DNA from: Methylobacterium hispanicum
Lineage (GTDB): Bacteria; Pseudomonadota; Alphaproteobacteria; Rhizobiales; Beijerinckiaceae
Assembly: GCF_022179285.1 (NCBI RefSeq)
Contig: NZ_BPQO01000002.1
Span: 186,001 to 250,000 of the forward strand
DNA: 64,000 bases
Direction of reading: 5' to 3'
Both the position numbers and the translations under genes were made by a program. Shown here in pieces: positions 27,219 to 35,672 of this stretch. Below the pieces are notes generated by a model, which was not told where the DNA came from, did no database searches, and saw only the letters and a list, made by a program, of their open reading frames with translations. Every line of letters starts with the position of its first letter. Position 1 is the stretch's first letter.

Positions 27219-30173
27219 GTGAGCGCAACAGCAAAGCCGGCCGGCGCGGCCGGCGCAACGCGGGCCTATAGCTCGCTCAACGCCCGCAACGAGCTCGAAC
27301 AGCGCGTCTCCGAGGACCTCCGGCGGGCGCTTGCCCCGCGCGGGGCATCCGTCACCCATTACGGCACCGCGGCCTCGCACGCCCCTGCGAGCGCCCCCTG
27401 CGACATCTCCGTCGAATACGGGACGGCGAGCACCAGGCGCCACCTCATGGTGGAGGTGGCCCAGCGGCCCGACGCAAGCGAGTTCGAGTCCATCGTTTCG
27501 CACCTCGACGCTTGGGTCGATACCCGGGGCTCGCGGGTCAACCTGCTCTACTCCGGCCGTTCGACGTCGGCCAGGATGGCGCGCCTCATCCGCAACGAGA
27601 ACGAGCGCCGCGCCTCGCTCAAGCGGGCTGGTCGCATCGTCTTCATCAAGCTCGACGACCTCCAGGCGTACCTGGCGCGTTGGGCTGCGCTTCCGGCGGC
27701 GGAAGTGCCGGCGACGGCCATCGACGCGATCTTCAAGCGCTCCGACGCGTTCCGGGACGACAGCGCGACCGCGGAGGTTATCCGCGCCGCACTGTTCCCG
27801 ACCTGGACCGAGAAGGCCGAGTCCCTCCAGAAGGAGGCGGCCCAGCGCCTGGTGCTGGAGCAGGAGCGGCTGAAGAAGGACATCCAGTCGCTGGAGAACA
27901 AGCTGCGCGAGCGGGGCGTCACCGGTGCAAGGTCGCACAAATACCTGATTTACCTTTTCTTCATGGCGCTGTTCGAGGACAAGCGCGGCATGCGTACCCG
28001 CGCAACTCCCGCCGGGTTCGTCACCTATAAGGAGGGCATCCCGGCCGCGGACAGTCTCGAACCGGAGTTCGCCAACCACACCGTCCACCACCTCATGGTG
28101 AAGGAGATCCTGGCGCACGCGGACGTTCGGGCGGCAGGCATCCACACCCAGTACGAGCGTATCGAGCTCGCCGACGAATTCGTGCTCCGGCAGGTCATTC
28201 CGGTCTTCGAGAAATACTCGTTCAGCGACGCGTCCATCGACGCCATAGGCGCCGTCTTCGAGGCGCTCGCCCGTCGCGCGGAGAAGGACAACCGGATCGG
28301 TCAGTTCTTCACGCCGGAGACAGCGGTGGCGGCCACCTGCAGGTTGGCGGGCATCAGGCCGACCGACCTCGTCCTCGACCCAGCCTGCGGGACCGCCCGA
28401 TTCCTCATCCGGGCCATGGCGATGATGCTGGCCCGCGCCTCGGAGGTTACGGGGGCCACCCTCGCCACGACGAACGCCAGGATACGGGAGCGGCAGCTCC
28501 TGGGCACCGACATCGACCCGTGGGTGTCCATCATCGGCAAGATGAACATGTACATCCATGGGGATGGCAAATCGAACATCCGGCACGCCAACGGGCTGAC
28601 GCTCGCGGCGAGGCCGATCTTCGCCCCTCAAGTCGCGGGTCCCCTCGTCGAGACCATCGATGTGGTCGCCACGAACCCACCACTCGGCGACATCGACTTC
28701 GCGGCGGTGGCCGAGGAAGTCGGCAATCTCATCGCAGGACCCGACGCGCCACCGGAGGCGGTAACCGCGGCGGCGAGACAATGGTCGAGCGAGGCGTTCG
28801 ACGTCGTGCCGCACGCTTTGCGGGAGGAAGGCGAACGCGACGTCGCGAGGGCCAAGGTCGAGGAATACGCCATCAAGGTCGCGACGCTGAAGGCTGCCGG
28901 TGAAGAGGGCAAGGCGGCGCGTGCCAGACAGCGCTTGGTGGAGTGGCAGGCGAAGGCTGACGCGGCGACATCGGCAATCGCGGCCGGTCGCGTGACGCCG
29001 GTACCTGCCGGTCGCACCGCGAAAGGCGGCGCCTTGTTCATCAGCGCCCTTGTGCGTGTGCTCAAAATGTCCCGCGACGCCGGAATGCCGGCCGAGTGGC
29101 AAGGCGGGGTACTCGCTCTCGTTATCGACGAGGCCGTTCTGAACACCCGTGAGTATGCTGCCGCGCGCGGCTTCATCCGCCGCAACTTCTACCTCAAGGC
29201 AGTCGTGTCGTTGCCTCGGGACGCTTTCGAGGAGATGGCACGCACCACCGCCAAGACATCCATCCTGGTGCTTGTCCGGAAGGAGCCGGGCGTAGTGCAA
29301 CGCGAGCCGGTGTTCTTCGGCCAAGCACTACGCACGGGTCCGAGCGGTGGCGACCTGCTCCGCCCGAACGACCTCGACGTACTCTGTGACGCTTACGACG
29401 TGTGGCGCAACGCGATCCTGACCGCTTGCCGAGCCGACGGCACGCCGGTGCCGACCCCGGACCGGATCGCGGAGGCGACCGAAACCGCTCAAGCCGTACT
29501 GGCCGGCCTCGGGGACGAGGCGAGCTTCGGCACGTGGGAGCTCGATCCAGAACGGCCGCAGGAGCGCCTCGACGTCGCGCATTGGCGGATGAAGGCCGTC
29601 GTCTCCGAGTTGCCGGCAACCATACCGCTCTCGGATCTCGCCGACCTCGTGCCGACCGGACGCACCCCGGGGCAGGCCGACTTCTACTCGTTCGCCTTCG
29701 TTTCGTGGGGGTCCGCCCTGGTTGGCCTGAAGCCTCTCACTGCGACACGGTATGCGACCGAAGAACTGCAGCAGGTCGAAGAGGGCGACGTGTTGGTGTC
29801 GGGCATCGACTTGATCAACGGAGCCGTCGGGGTGGTGGGTTCGGACTGCGAGGGCGCCGTCGTGTCGAAGGAATACTACATCCTCCGCACCAAACCCGGC
29901 GTCGATCCGCATTGGCTCGTCGCCATGCTGAGGACGCCGCTCGTCCGGCGCATCATCGAGGGCATGGTGACGGGCACGTCGAAGCGGACGCGCTTCGAGA
30001 GCGGGGATACACTTCTGGCACTGCAGGTGCCCCCTATGCCCCCACCCGATGTCCAGAAGGCATCTGGGGATCTGTTGCGCGAGGCCCACAAGCACCAGCG
30101 GCTGGTGACCTTCGAGGTCACGGAGGCAAGCCGATTGGCGCTCGGCGAGGAACCAGCGCCCGACGCAGACTGA
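27219..30173 (+). CDS. Single-chain N6-adenine DNA methylase with nuclease-like N-terminus and specificity-like C-terminus
   Basis: Large protein of 984 residues from a GTG start. Residues 1-170: a domain with Asp62 ... Glu79-Val-Ala-Gln, compatible with a divergent PD-(D/E)xK nuclease core. Residues about 195-245: coiled coil. Residues about 250-760: HsdM-type methylase with FFTPETAVAA, SAM motif I DPACGTARFLIRA (Asp387) and motif IV NPPLGD (Asn486). Residues about 800-975: a segment like one half of an HsdS specificity subunit (LADLVPTGRTP at the start, LAMLRTP-type contacts, RFESGDTLLALQVPPMP near the end). No separate hsdR or hsdS is nearby. Type IIG-like restriction-modification or an orphan methylase are the alternatives. 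Confidence 0.7.
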   Translation: MSATAKPAGAAGATRAYSSLNARNELEQRVSEDLRRALAPRGASVTHYGTAASHAPASAPCDISVEYGTASTRRHLMVEVAQRPDASEFESIVSHLDAWVDTRGSRVNLLYSGRSTSARMARLIRNENERRASLKRAGRIVFIKLDDLQAYLARWAALPAAEVPATAIDAIFKRSDAFRDDSATAEVIRAALFPTWTEKAESLQKEAAQRLVLEQERLKKDIQSLENKLRERGVTGARSHKYLIYLFFMALFEDKRGMRTRATPAGFVTYKEGIPAADSLEPEFANHTVHHLMVKEILAHADVRAAGIHTQYERIELADEFVLRQVIPVFEKYSFSDASIDAIGAVFEALARRAEKDNRIGQFFTPETAVAATCRLAGIRPTDLVLDPACGTARFLIRAMAMMLARASEVTGATLATTNARIRERQLLGTDIDPWVSIIGKMNMYIHGDGKSNIRHANGLTLAARPIFAPQVAGPLVETIDVVATNPPLGDIDFAAVAEEVGNLIAGPDAPPEAVTAAARQWSSEAFDVVPHALREEGERDVARAKVEEYAIKVATLKAAGEEGKAARARQRLVEWQAKADAATSAIAAGRVTPVPAGRTAKGGALFISALVRVLKMSRDAGMPAEWQGGVLALVIDEAVLNTREYAAARGFIRRNFYLKAVVSLPRDAFEEMARTTAKTSILVLVRKEPGVVQREPVFFGQALRTGPSGGDLLRPNDLDVLCDAYDVWRNAILTACRADGTPVPTPDRIAEATETAQAVLAGLGDEASFGTWELDPERPQERLDVAHWRMKAVVSELPATIPLSDLADLVPTGRTPGQADFYSFAFVSWGSALVGLKPLTATRYATEELQQVEEGDVLVSGIDLINGAVGVVGSDCEGAVVSKEYYILRTKPGVDPHWLVAMLRTPLVRRIIEGMVTGTSKRTRFESGDTLLALQVPPMPPPDVQKASGDLLREAHKHQRLVTFEVTEASRLALGEEPAPDAD

Positions 30174-30274
30174 CGCCGGTCGCTCAACACGTCGTTCCTC
30201 GACCCGCGGTACCCGGCGGGCCGGAAATCCGGCGAAACATCTCGGAATTCGGCGATCCGTCTCACCGCTCCTTA

Positions 30275-31135
30275 GAGCGCCTAACAGAACCGTCTGATCT
30301 GGTTGAGGGTGATGAGGCTGGCTGCGAGGGTGGTGAAGGCGTCGTAGATGTCGGCGCGGCGCTCGTAGCGGACGGGCAGGCGGCGGAAGCGGTTGAACCA
30401 AGCGTGAGTGCGCTCCACGACCCAGCGGTGGCGGCCGAGCTTTTGGCTGCTCTCGATGCCTTTGCGGGCGATGCGTGGGACGATCCCACGCGCCCGACAC
30501 TCCTGGCGGCGCGCCTTGGCCTCGTAGGCCTTGTCGGCGTGCAGCTTGTCGGGGCGTCGGCGCGGTCGACCGCGCCGGCCCGTGCTCAGCGGCGGGATGG
30601 TATCGAGGGTCGGCGCCATCTCCGGACTGTCGTGCCGGTTGGCGCCTGTCAGTCTTACGCCAAGCGGCGTGCCGCGAGCGTCGGTGACGAGGTGGCGCTT
30701 CGTACCCGGCTTGCCCCGGTCCGTCGGGTTCGGGCCGGTGGCAGGCCCCCCTTTTTGGCCGGGACGGAAGCACTGTCCAGGCTCGCCCGACGCCAGTCGA
30801 TCTCACCGGCCGCGTGCAGGCGCTCCAACAGGACCTGATGCAGCCGCGCCCACACGCCGGCTGCCTGCCAGTCGCGCAGACGCCGCCAGCAACTCATGCC
30901 GCTCCCGCAGCCCATCTCGGCCGGTAGCATCTCCCAGGGTAGGCCGGAGCGCAGCACGAACAGGATGCCGGTCAGCGCCGCCCGATTGTCGATCGGAGGC
31001 CGTCCGCCCTTCGGGCGCGGCCGAGGCGGCGGCAGGAGCGGGGCAATCTCCGTCCAGAGATCGTCGGGAAGCAGAGCGCGAGCCATGCCACACCAACGCA
31101 CCATCCACCGCTTCGTGCCGTTCTGTTAGGCGCTC
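30275..31135 (-). mobile_element. IS5-family insertion sequence
   Basis: An 861-base element bounded by perfect 16-base inverted repeats (GAGCGCCTAACAGAAC at 30275-30290 and its complement at 31120-31135) and flanked by CTTAG on the left and CTTAG on the right, consistent with a short duplication (TTA or TTAG) of the target. It carries a transposase split over two frames. It lies between the methylase gene and a small secreted-protein gene and appears complete. Confidence 0.88.
30281..31104 (-). CDS. IS5-family transposase, made by -1 frameshifting (orfA 30655-31104, orfB ends at 30281)
   Basis: DDE transposase encoded by two overlapping frames. OrfA (149 residues) has the N-terminal DUF4096-type domain (ALLPDDLWTEIAPLLPP) and reaches LDSASVPAKKGG with the first catalytic Asp. 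At 30746-30756 the mRNA reads A5G6 (AAAAAGGGGGG), a classic slippery run; a -1 shift there enters orfB, which continues GPNPTDRGKPGTKRHLVTD (second Asp region), HADKAYE, and WVVERTHAWFNRFRR with the catalytic Glu, ending LITLNQIRRFC. OrfB alone is open from an ATG at 30619. The whole product would be about 273 residues, the normal length for the family. Confidence 0.87.
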
Positions 31136-31162
31136 TTAGTGTTGGCGCACTACCTTCACGAC

Positions 31163-31549
31163 ATGCGCCTCGCGACTCTCGCCCTGCTCCTCGTCGCCAC
31201 CCCGGCCGTGGCCGGCGGGGTGGAGCACACGACCGCTGAATACACGGCGGCGTACGCCCGGGCGCGATCCTACGCCTTGGCGCATCCCGGGGAGGAGAAG
31301 CCACTATCCTGCCGGCGCGCCATCGGGGCGCGAGCGGCAAGCGTCGTCGTGCAGCGTTGCCTCGACGTCTCGGCGTCATCCCGGAACAGGTGCATGCCCC
31401 GGGACGGCTGCGAGGACGTCGTGCAGCGGCTGACCTGGCACTGCCTGTTCTGGAAGGGAGATGTCCCCTGCGTCTACCTGGAGGACGGTGGCGAGGTCCG
31501 CCAGCCTTCCGACCGGATCGACTGGCGAGCGAAGCCCGCCAAGTCGTAG
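31163..31549 (+). CDS. Hypothetical secreted cysteine-containing protein, 128 aa
   Basis: Small protein with a signal peptide (MRLATLALLLVATPAVAGG, cleavage after residue 18 expected). The mature part has five cysteines (SCRRAIG, QRCLDV, NRCMPRDGCEDV, HCLFW, PCVYL), suggesting disulfides in the periplasm. It begins 28 bases beyond the IS right end, so its own promoter may be disrupted. No family recognised. Confidence 0.55.
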   Translation: MRLATLALLLVATPAVAGGVEHTTAEYTAAYARARSYALAHPGEEKPLSCRRAIGARAASVVVQRCLDVSASSRNRCMPRDGCEDVVQRLTWHCLFWKGDVPCVYLEDGGEVRQPSDRIDWRAKPAKS

Positions 31550-31829
31550 GGCCTCGTCAGCCCCCTGAAAGGCGCTGCCTGGGCGGTCGACGGGCCTGTC
31601 TGAACCGCCGCGGCGAGGCGTCCGTCCGACACCCCGCACGTTTCACGGCATCACGTGCGCACACCGTAGCACGCGAAACTGAACGGACGTTCAGGTAACA
31701 GCAGACGAAGACGGGGGGAGTCAACCTGTCGCGGCCAAGCTTCGCTTTCTCAAGGACAGCGACCAGGCAACGCGCGGGTCCGAGTGCTTCAATCCCAATG
31801 GCGGCACCACGCTCGCCTGGGAGATCCCG

Positions 31830-32480
31830 TTGCCCGTCGTCGGAGCCATTCTCGCCTTCATCGGGCTGACGCCCGCCCCCAAACCGCTGCCCCGCCGGCG
31901 CCGTCGCCCGTCCGGCGCAACACCCGTCAATGTGCCGGCGCCGGTTGCCCCGACCACGGTTGCCCCGGCTCGCCCGGCCGCTAGTCCTCTCGCATTCCCG
32001 AGCCCGTTGCCCGCGGCCAAGGCGGTGCGCGTCCTACAGGCTGCCGCCGGCCTACCGGTGCAGCACGACGGCCTCGGCGGGAACGGGAAGACGCCCGCCG
32101 ATGCCCGCGAGGCGCTCGGTCGCGACCTCGCCGCCTACGTCGACCTGTGCATCGTGGCGGGGCAGCCACTTCCGGGACAGAGCATCGCCACCGAACGGGC
32201 AGACGATGCCGCGTACCGAGGCCGCCTGCGCCGGGCCTGTGTTTCCGACCTGGATCTCTGGGAGCGGGCACGATCCCGCCGCGAGCGCGAGCGGGCCGAG
32301 GCCGCCGAGGACGGGCGCCAGGAGCCTCCGGCCCTGTACGTCCCCGCGGCCGTCGTCGAGGCGCTCGCCACGAGGAAGGCCGCCCGCGAGGCGGAGCGTA
32401 CGGCGCGCAGGGGCGATCGTGGTTCCGGTACGCCGCCCCACGGTCCCAGGCCGGCCCCGCCCGCCGGCCTGCAGCGCTAA
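31830..32480 (+). CDS. Hypothetical protein, 216 aa, possibly lacking its original 5' end
   Basis: Frame starting at a TTG with a GGGAG upstream. The first residues (PVVGAILAFIGLTP) form a membrane-like helix, followed by a Pro-rich linker and a helical, highly charged C-terminal half (RRERERAEAAEDG). Upstream of the TTG the frame stays open for at least 100 bases and reads like protein (AKLRFLKDSDQATRGSE), but contains no normal start codon, so the gene may be 5'-truncated. It lies just before the mob genes in the same direction. Function unknown. Confidence 0.45.
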   Translation: MPVVGAILAFIGLTPAPKPLPRRRRRPSGATPVNVPAPVAPTTVAPARPAASPLAFPSPLPAAKAVRVLQAAAGLPVQHDGLGGNGKTPADAREALGRDLAAYVDLCIVAGQPLPGQSIATERADDAAYRGRLRRACVSDLDLWERARSRRERERAEAAEDGRQEPPALYVPAAVVEALATRKAAREAERTARRGDRGSGTPPHGPRPAPPAGLQR

Positions 32481-32491
32481 GGGAGGATCGC

Positions 32492-32977
32492 ATGACCGCA
32501 CCTGTTGCCCCGACCCCGTTGCCCCAGGCGTTGCCCTGCGGTGGAGAAGATGGATTTAAGCCAGCCATGGCGGGGCAACTGTGCCCCGCCAGCGCCCCCG
32601 TCCCGGCGGCGGCTAGCCAGGGGCTCCGCCCCGTGGACCCCTCCAAGAAGCTGCCGTCAGTCCTCGGCGTCAAGCTGACGTCAGACCTGCGCGGGAGGAT
32701 CGCGGCGGCGGCCCGCGCGGCCGGCGTTTCGGATTCGGCGTGGCTCCGCCAGCGGGCGCTCGACGCGCTCGGGCTAGTGAGCGCCCCGGACACCGCATCC
32801 GGACGCCGGCCGCGCGTCGCCCTGGAGGATCAGGCGGCACTCGCCGGTGTCGTGCGCGAGCTCGGCGAGGCCACGCTCGCCGCCAGGATCGGACGCACCG
32901 GGGAGGCCGTCGCCGCCATGGAGAGAGCGAGGCAGGTGCTGGTGCCTGTCGTCGTCGGGTTCGAGAGGCGCGCATGA
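32492..32977 (+). CDS. MobC-like mobilization accessory protein
   Basis: Protein of 161 residues. Residues about 53-95 (VLGVKLTSDLRGRIAAAARAAGVSDSAW is the core, with WLRQRALDALGL after it) have the ribbon-helix-helix pattern of relaxosome accessory proteins: a beta strand then two amphipathic helices. The N-terminal 50 residues are proline-rich. A good ribosome binding site (GGGAGGATCGC) precedes the ATG. The stop overlaps the relaxase ATG (ATGA), the standard mobC-relaxase coupling. The call rests on pattern plus context; overall similarity to known MobC is not assessable here. Confidence 0.62.
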   Translation: MTAPVAPTPLPQALPCGGEDGFKPAMAGQLCPASAPVPAAASQGLRPVDPSKKLPSVLGVKLTSDLRGRIAAAARAAGVSDSAWLRQRALDALGLVSAPDTASGRRPRVALEDQAALAGVVRELGEATLAARIGRTGEAVAAMERARQVLVPVVVGFERRA

Positions 32978-34077
32978 TCTCCGGCGCCATGCGCGGCAAG
33001 GGTGGCCGCGCCCTTTCCGCCCATCTGCTCAAGGCGGAGAACGAGCAAGTCGTCGTCATAGGTCCGCGCGGCCTCGGAAGTCCGGACCTTCACGGCCAGC
33101 TCGGCGAGCTCGTCGCGTTGTCCCTTGGCGGCCGGACGGACGCACCCTGCTACCACGTGCACGTCGATCCCGAGATCGGCATCTCAGACAACGTGGCGGC
33201 CAGGGCGATGTGGTGGCGACTGTTCGAGGCCGAGTTCGGCCTTGGCCAGCAGCCGTACTGCGGGGCCGAACACGTCAAGCACGGCAGGGCGCACGAGCAC
33301 CGGGTCTACTCCCTGGTCCGGCGGGACGGGTCCGTCGTCGACGTCGGATTCGACTTCATCCGGCGCGAGAAGGTTTCGCGACGGGTCGAGCACGCGTTCG
33401 GGCTGGAGCCGGTGCCGAGCAAGCACGCGCGCGGGATCGAGCGAGCGCTCCGGGGCGAGGGCCACGTCGCCGTCGCGGACTGGCTCGTCGCCTCCGGGAG
33501 CCTAGACGCCGAGCGGCCGGTCGCGCCGCTCTCACCCCAGGAAAGGCTCATCCAGGAGCGGACGGGCGTGCGCCTCGCCGACGTGAGGGCGGCCGCGCTG
33601 GACGCCTGGCGCGCGTCTGAGGACGGCGAGGGACTGCGGGACGCGCTGGCGGCGCGAGGGCTTCGGCTCCACGCCGGCCGGGCCGGTCCCGTCGTCGTCG
33701 ACGCGTCCGGGACGGCCCATCTCCTGAAGCGCGTCATCGGAGCGGCGTCGCGGGCCGAGGGGCAACGCATCCCTGCGGCTGCCGTCCGGGCGCGGTTGGC
33801 GGGCGTTGTCCTGACGCAAGTCGCTGACGTCCCGGCGTCCGGGACAACCCGGCCGGCGTCGGAGCCCCGGGACGACAGTGGGCGCGGTGCCGCACGGGAA
33901 CCGCAGGTGGCGGTTTACGGGCCGCGTCGGCGGTTGGGTCAGTGGCCGTTGGGCGGCTTGCGGTACGACCAGCGCCGCCGCCTGGAGGAGATCGACCGGG
34001 CGCGCGAGCGGCTCGGGAACGGCCTCGCGGTCACGGACCAGAACGGCGTAGGCATCCTGGCGCCGCCGGGTCCGTAA
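32974..34077 (+). CDS. Relaxase/mobilization nuclease
   Basis: Protein of 367 residues. The start MISGAMRGKGGRALSAHLLK and the histidine-rich core (CYHVHVDPEIG at about 57-67; HGRAHEHRVYSLVRRDG at about 104-120) follow the pattern of relaxases of the MobA/VirD2 (MOBP/MOBQ) type, where a HxH cluster binds the metal and a Tyr attacks oriT DNA. The C-terminal 130 residues are basic and linker-like. No helicase or primase domain is fused. With mobC upstream this makes the island mobilizable in principle; no type IV secretion genes are present in the window. Confidence 0.68.
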   Translation: MISGAMRGKGGRALSAHLLKAENEQVVVIGPRGLGSPDLHGQLGELVALSLGGRTDAPCYHVHVDPEIGISDNVAARAMWWRLFEAEFGLGQQPYCGAEHVKHGRAHEHRVYSLVRRDGSVVDVGFDFIRREKVSRRVEHAFGLEPVPSKHARGIERALRGEGHVAVADWLVASGSLDAERPVAPLSPQERLIQERTGVRLADVRAAALDAWRASEDGEGLRDALAARGLRLHAGRAGPVVVDASGTAHLLKRVIGAASRAEGQRIPAAAVRARLAGVVLTQVADVPASGTTRPASEPRDDSGRGAAREPQVAVYGPRRRLGQWPLGGLRYDQRRRLEEIDRARERLGNGLAVTDQNGVGILAPPGP

Positions 34078-34163
34078 CGGCTTGGTAATGCTATCCGGGA
34101 AATGCCTGGGGAGAGCCGTGGCGAGGGGATTCGGTGGATCGGCGGGGTCGGTAGCATCGCCCA

Positions 34164-34634
34164 ATGAAAAGCTTTTCCGCCTCCCTCGCCCTGGCCCTCG
34201 CGATCGCCCCGGCCGCCGCGCAGAACGCGAACCCCGCGCCCTACTTGCCCGACGACGGCCCGGGGTCGGTTTTTCCGAGGACGGGGGACCGCTGGTATTA
34301 CGAGGTGCGGCAGCCCGCCGGCCGCCACGCGCAGCGCTACACGCGCGTCGATGCAGTGCCGGCGCGGGGGAGCGGGTCATGGACCGTGACGGTGACGTGC
34401 GGTCTGGTCTCCACGCGCAACGGGAAGGAGACGGACGTCATCACCGGCACCGGCACGGTAGGACGTGGCCGCATGCCGATGATCGGCCTAAATTTCATTT
34501 TCCGCGACGGCTCGCCCCGCACGGGCGGCATGATCAATCAGGCCCCCTCCGACGGCGACCGTCTCGACCTGCTGTCCACTTTTTCGGACAGCAGGTGCGC
34601 CTCGGGACGGGGCGATCTCTCGACGGGCGATTGA
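34164..34634 (+). CDS. Hypothetical secreted protein, 156 aa
   Basis: Protein with a signal peptide (MKSFSASLALALAIAPAAAQ, cleavage after residue 19). The mature part is beta-rich, with repeated Thr/Gly strands (GSWTVTVTCGLVSTRNGKE) and two cysteines. Monocistronic after the relaxase. No family recognised. Confidence 0.55.
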   Translation: MKSFSASLALALAIAPAAAQNANPAPYLPDDGPGSVFPRTGDRWYYEVRQPAGRHAQRYTRVDAVPARGSGSWTVTVTCGLVSTRNGKETDVITGTGTVGRGRMPMIGLNFIFRDGSPRTGGMINQAPSDGDRLDLLSTFSDSRCASGRGDLSTGD

Positions 34635-34683
34635 GGATCGCGGCTCGCCCCGAGCGGGCGGGCCGGGCGCCGGATTTCCGGCG

Positions 34684-35346
34684 CTAGTTCGCCCGTGGTG
34701 GCCTAGCGAGGGACACGAAGAACCGCGGGCTAGCGATGGTCTCGGCGGCGATCTTGGTCCGCCTCGCGCAGTCGGTTTTCCACCAAGCCTCGAAGCGCGC
34801 GAGCCTGGCGTCCTCCTTGGCTAACGCCGCGGCCTTCTTCGCGTCGGCGATGGCGACGTTCCTTTCATGGATCTTCACTGCGCGCTCTTGGGCGGCGCTC
34901 CTTCGGCCCGCTTTGAGAGCGACCAAGGGGGTCGCGAGATCCGTTTCTCCGATGGCTACCAGCGCCTTGATCGCAATTTCAAGGAGATGGTCCCTCGCCT
35001 TTCCCATCTCCTCTTTGCCAGGCGCACCTTCCCCGTCTCGCCACCGCCGAATAATCCGCTCATCGCTGACACCGATATCCTCCCTGGCCTTCCCATGCCA
35101 AAGCGGGCCAAACACCGACGAGTACATGCGGTCGAGATTGGCGTACGTCGGCTCCAGCTCGGGCAGGGGAGCGGTGAAGGGGTCGGCAGGAGCGGGCTCG
35201 TCGGGCGGGGGGCCGTTCGCGCCGATGGAATGTCGTGCCGCCTCTGCCTGCTGGGCGAGGATGGCAGCGTCGAGCAGGGGGATCATGTCGGTCTGGTCGG
35301 GATGCTCGATGCGAGGACCGAACACCGTCGTGACGTTCTTTGCCAT
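34684..35346 (-). CDS. Hypothetical protein with a RRW-type helix motif, 220 aa
   Basis: Soluble, charged protein. Residues about 92-130 contain IGVSDERIIRRWRDGEGAPG, a helix-turn-helix-like segment that recurs in shorter form in two further genes of this strand (35346-35672 and 37108-37443). The C-terminal half is helical and Lys/Ala-rich (AKKAAALAKEDARLARFEAWW). The ATG at 35346 (MAKNVTTVFG) overlaps the stop of the upstream gene. Possibly a DNA-binding regulator; this is an inference. Confidence 0.5.
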   Translation of the reverse strand: MAKNVTTVFGPRIEHPDQTDMIPLLDAAILAQQAEAARHSIGANGPPPDEPAPADPFTAPLPELEPTYANLDRMYSSVFGPLWHGKAREDIGVSDERIIRRWRDGEGAPGKEEMGKARDHLLEIAIKALVAIGETDLATPLVALKAGRRSAAQERAVKIHERNVAIADAKKAAALAKEDARLARFEAWWKTDCARRTKIAAETIASPRFFVSLARPPRAN

Positions 35347-35672
35347 CAGCCAAGCCTCGGTGCGAGTTCGTTGTCCGGATCGAGCTCGGGTTCCGGGTAG
35401 AGTTCCGCGCGCAGATCCTCGGCGTCCCGGCGGCACGCGGCCGCTGCCGCCGTATGTTTTGACGCCCGAATGTCCAAGAGGCGTATCAAGGCCGGGCCGA
35501 CCCATGCGGGGATCGGCCTCTCTCCGGACGCCCACCGCCTGACGAGACGGTCATCGATGGCCTCGCGCGCACCGTCCGGATGGAGCGGGCCGAGCCCCCG
35601 CGAAAGGGGCCTCTGCCAGTCCGGGCCGTAGATTCGCGCGGCTATGCGCGTCAGTAGCCCGACAGTGATCAT
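35346..35672 (-). CDS. Small HTH-like protein, 108 aa
   Basis: Residues about 36-66 read AIDDRLVRRWASGERPIPAW followed by VGPALIRLL, which resembles the recognition part of an XRE-like fold: a helix preceding RRWxSGxRPxPxW. The same arrangement occurs in the 111-residue protein at 37108-37443. It overlaps both neighbours by one to four bases, so this is one transcript. Probably a DNA-binding protein of the island. Confidence 0.5.
   Translation of the reverse strand: MITVGLLTRIAARIYGPDWQRPLSRGLGPLHPDGAREAIDDRLVRRWASGERPIPAWVGPALIRLLDIRASKHTAAAAACRRDAEDLRAELYPEPELDPDNELAPRLG

Noticed and set aside
31550..32491. oriT upstream of the mob genes
   Set aside because: No nic-like consensus flanked by a convincing inverted repeat could be recognised; it may exist but cannot be supported.
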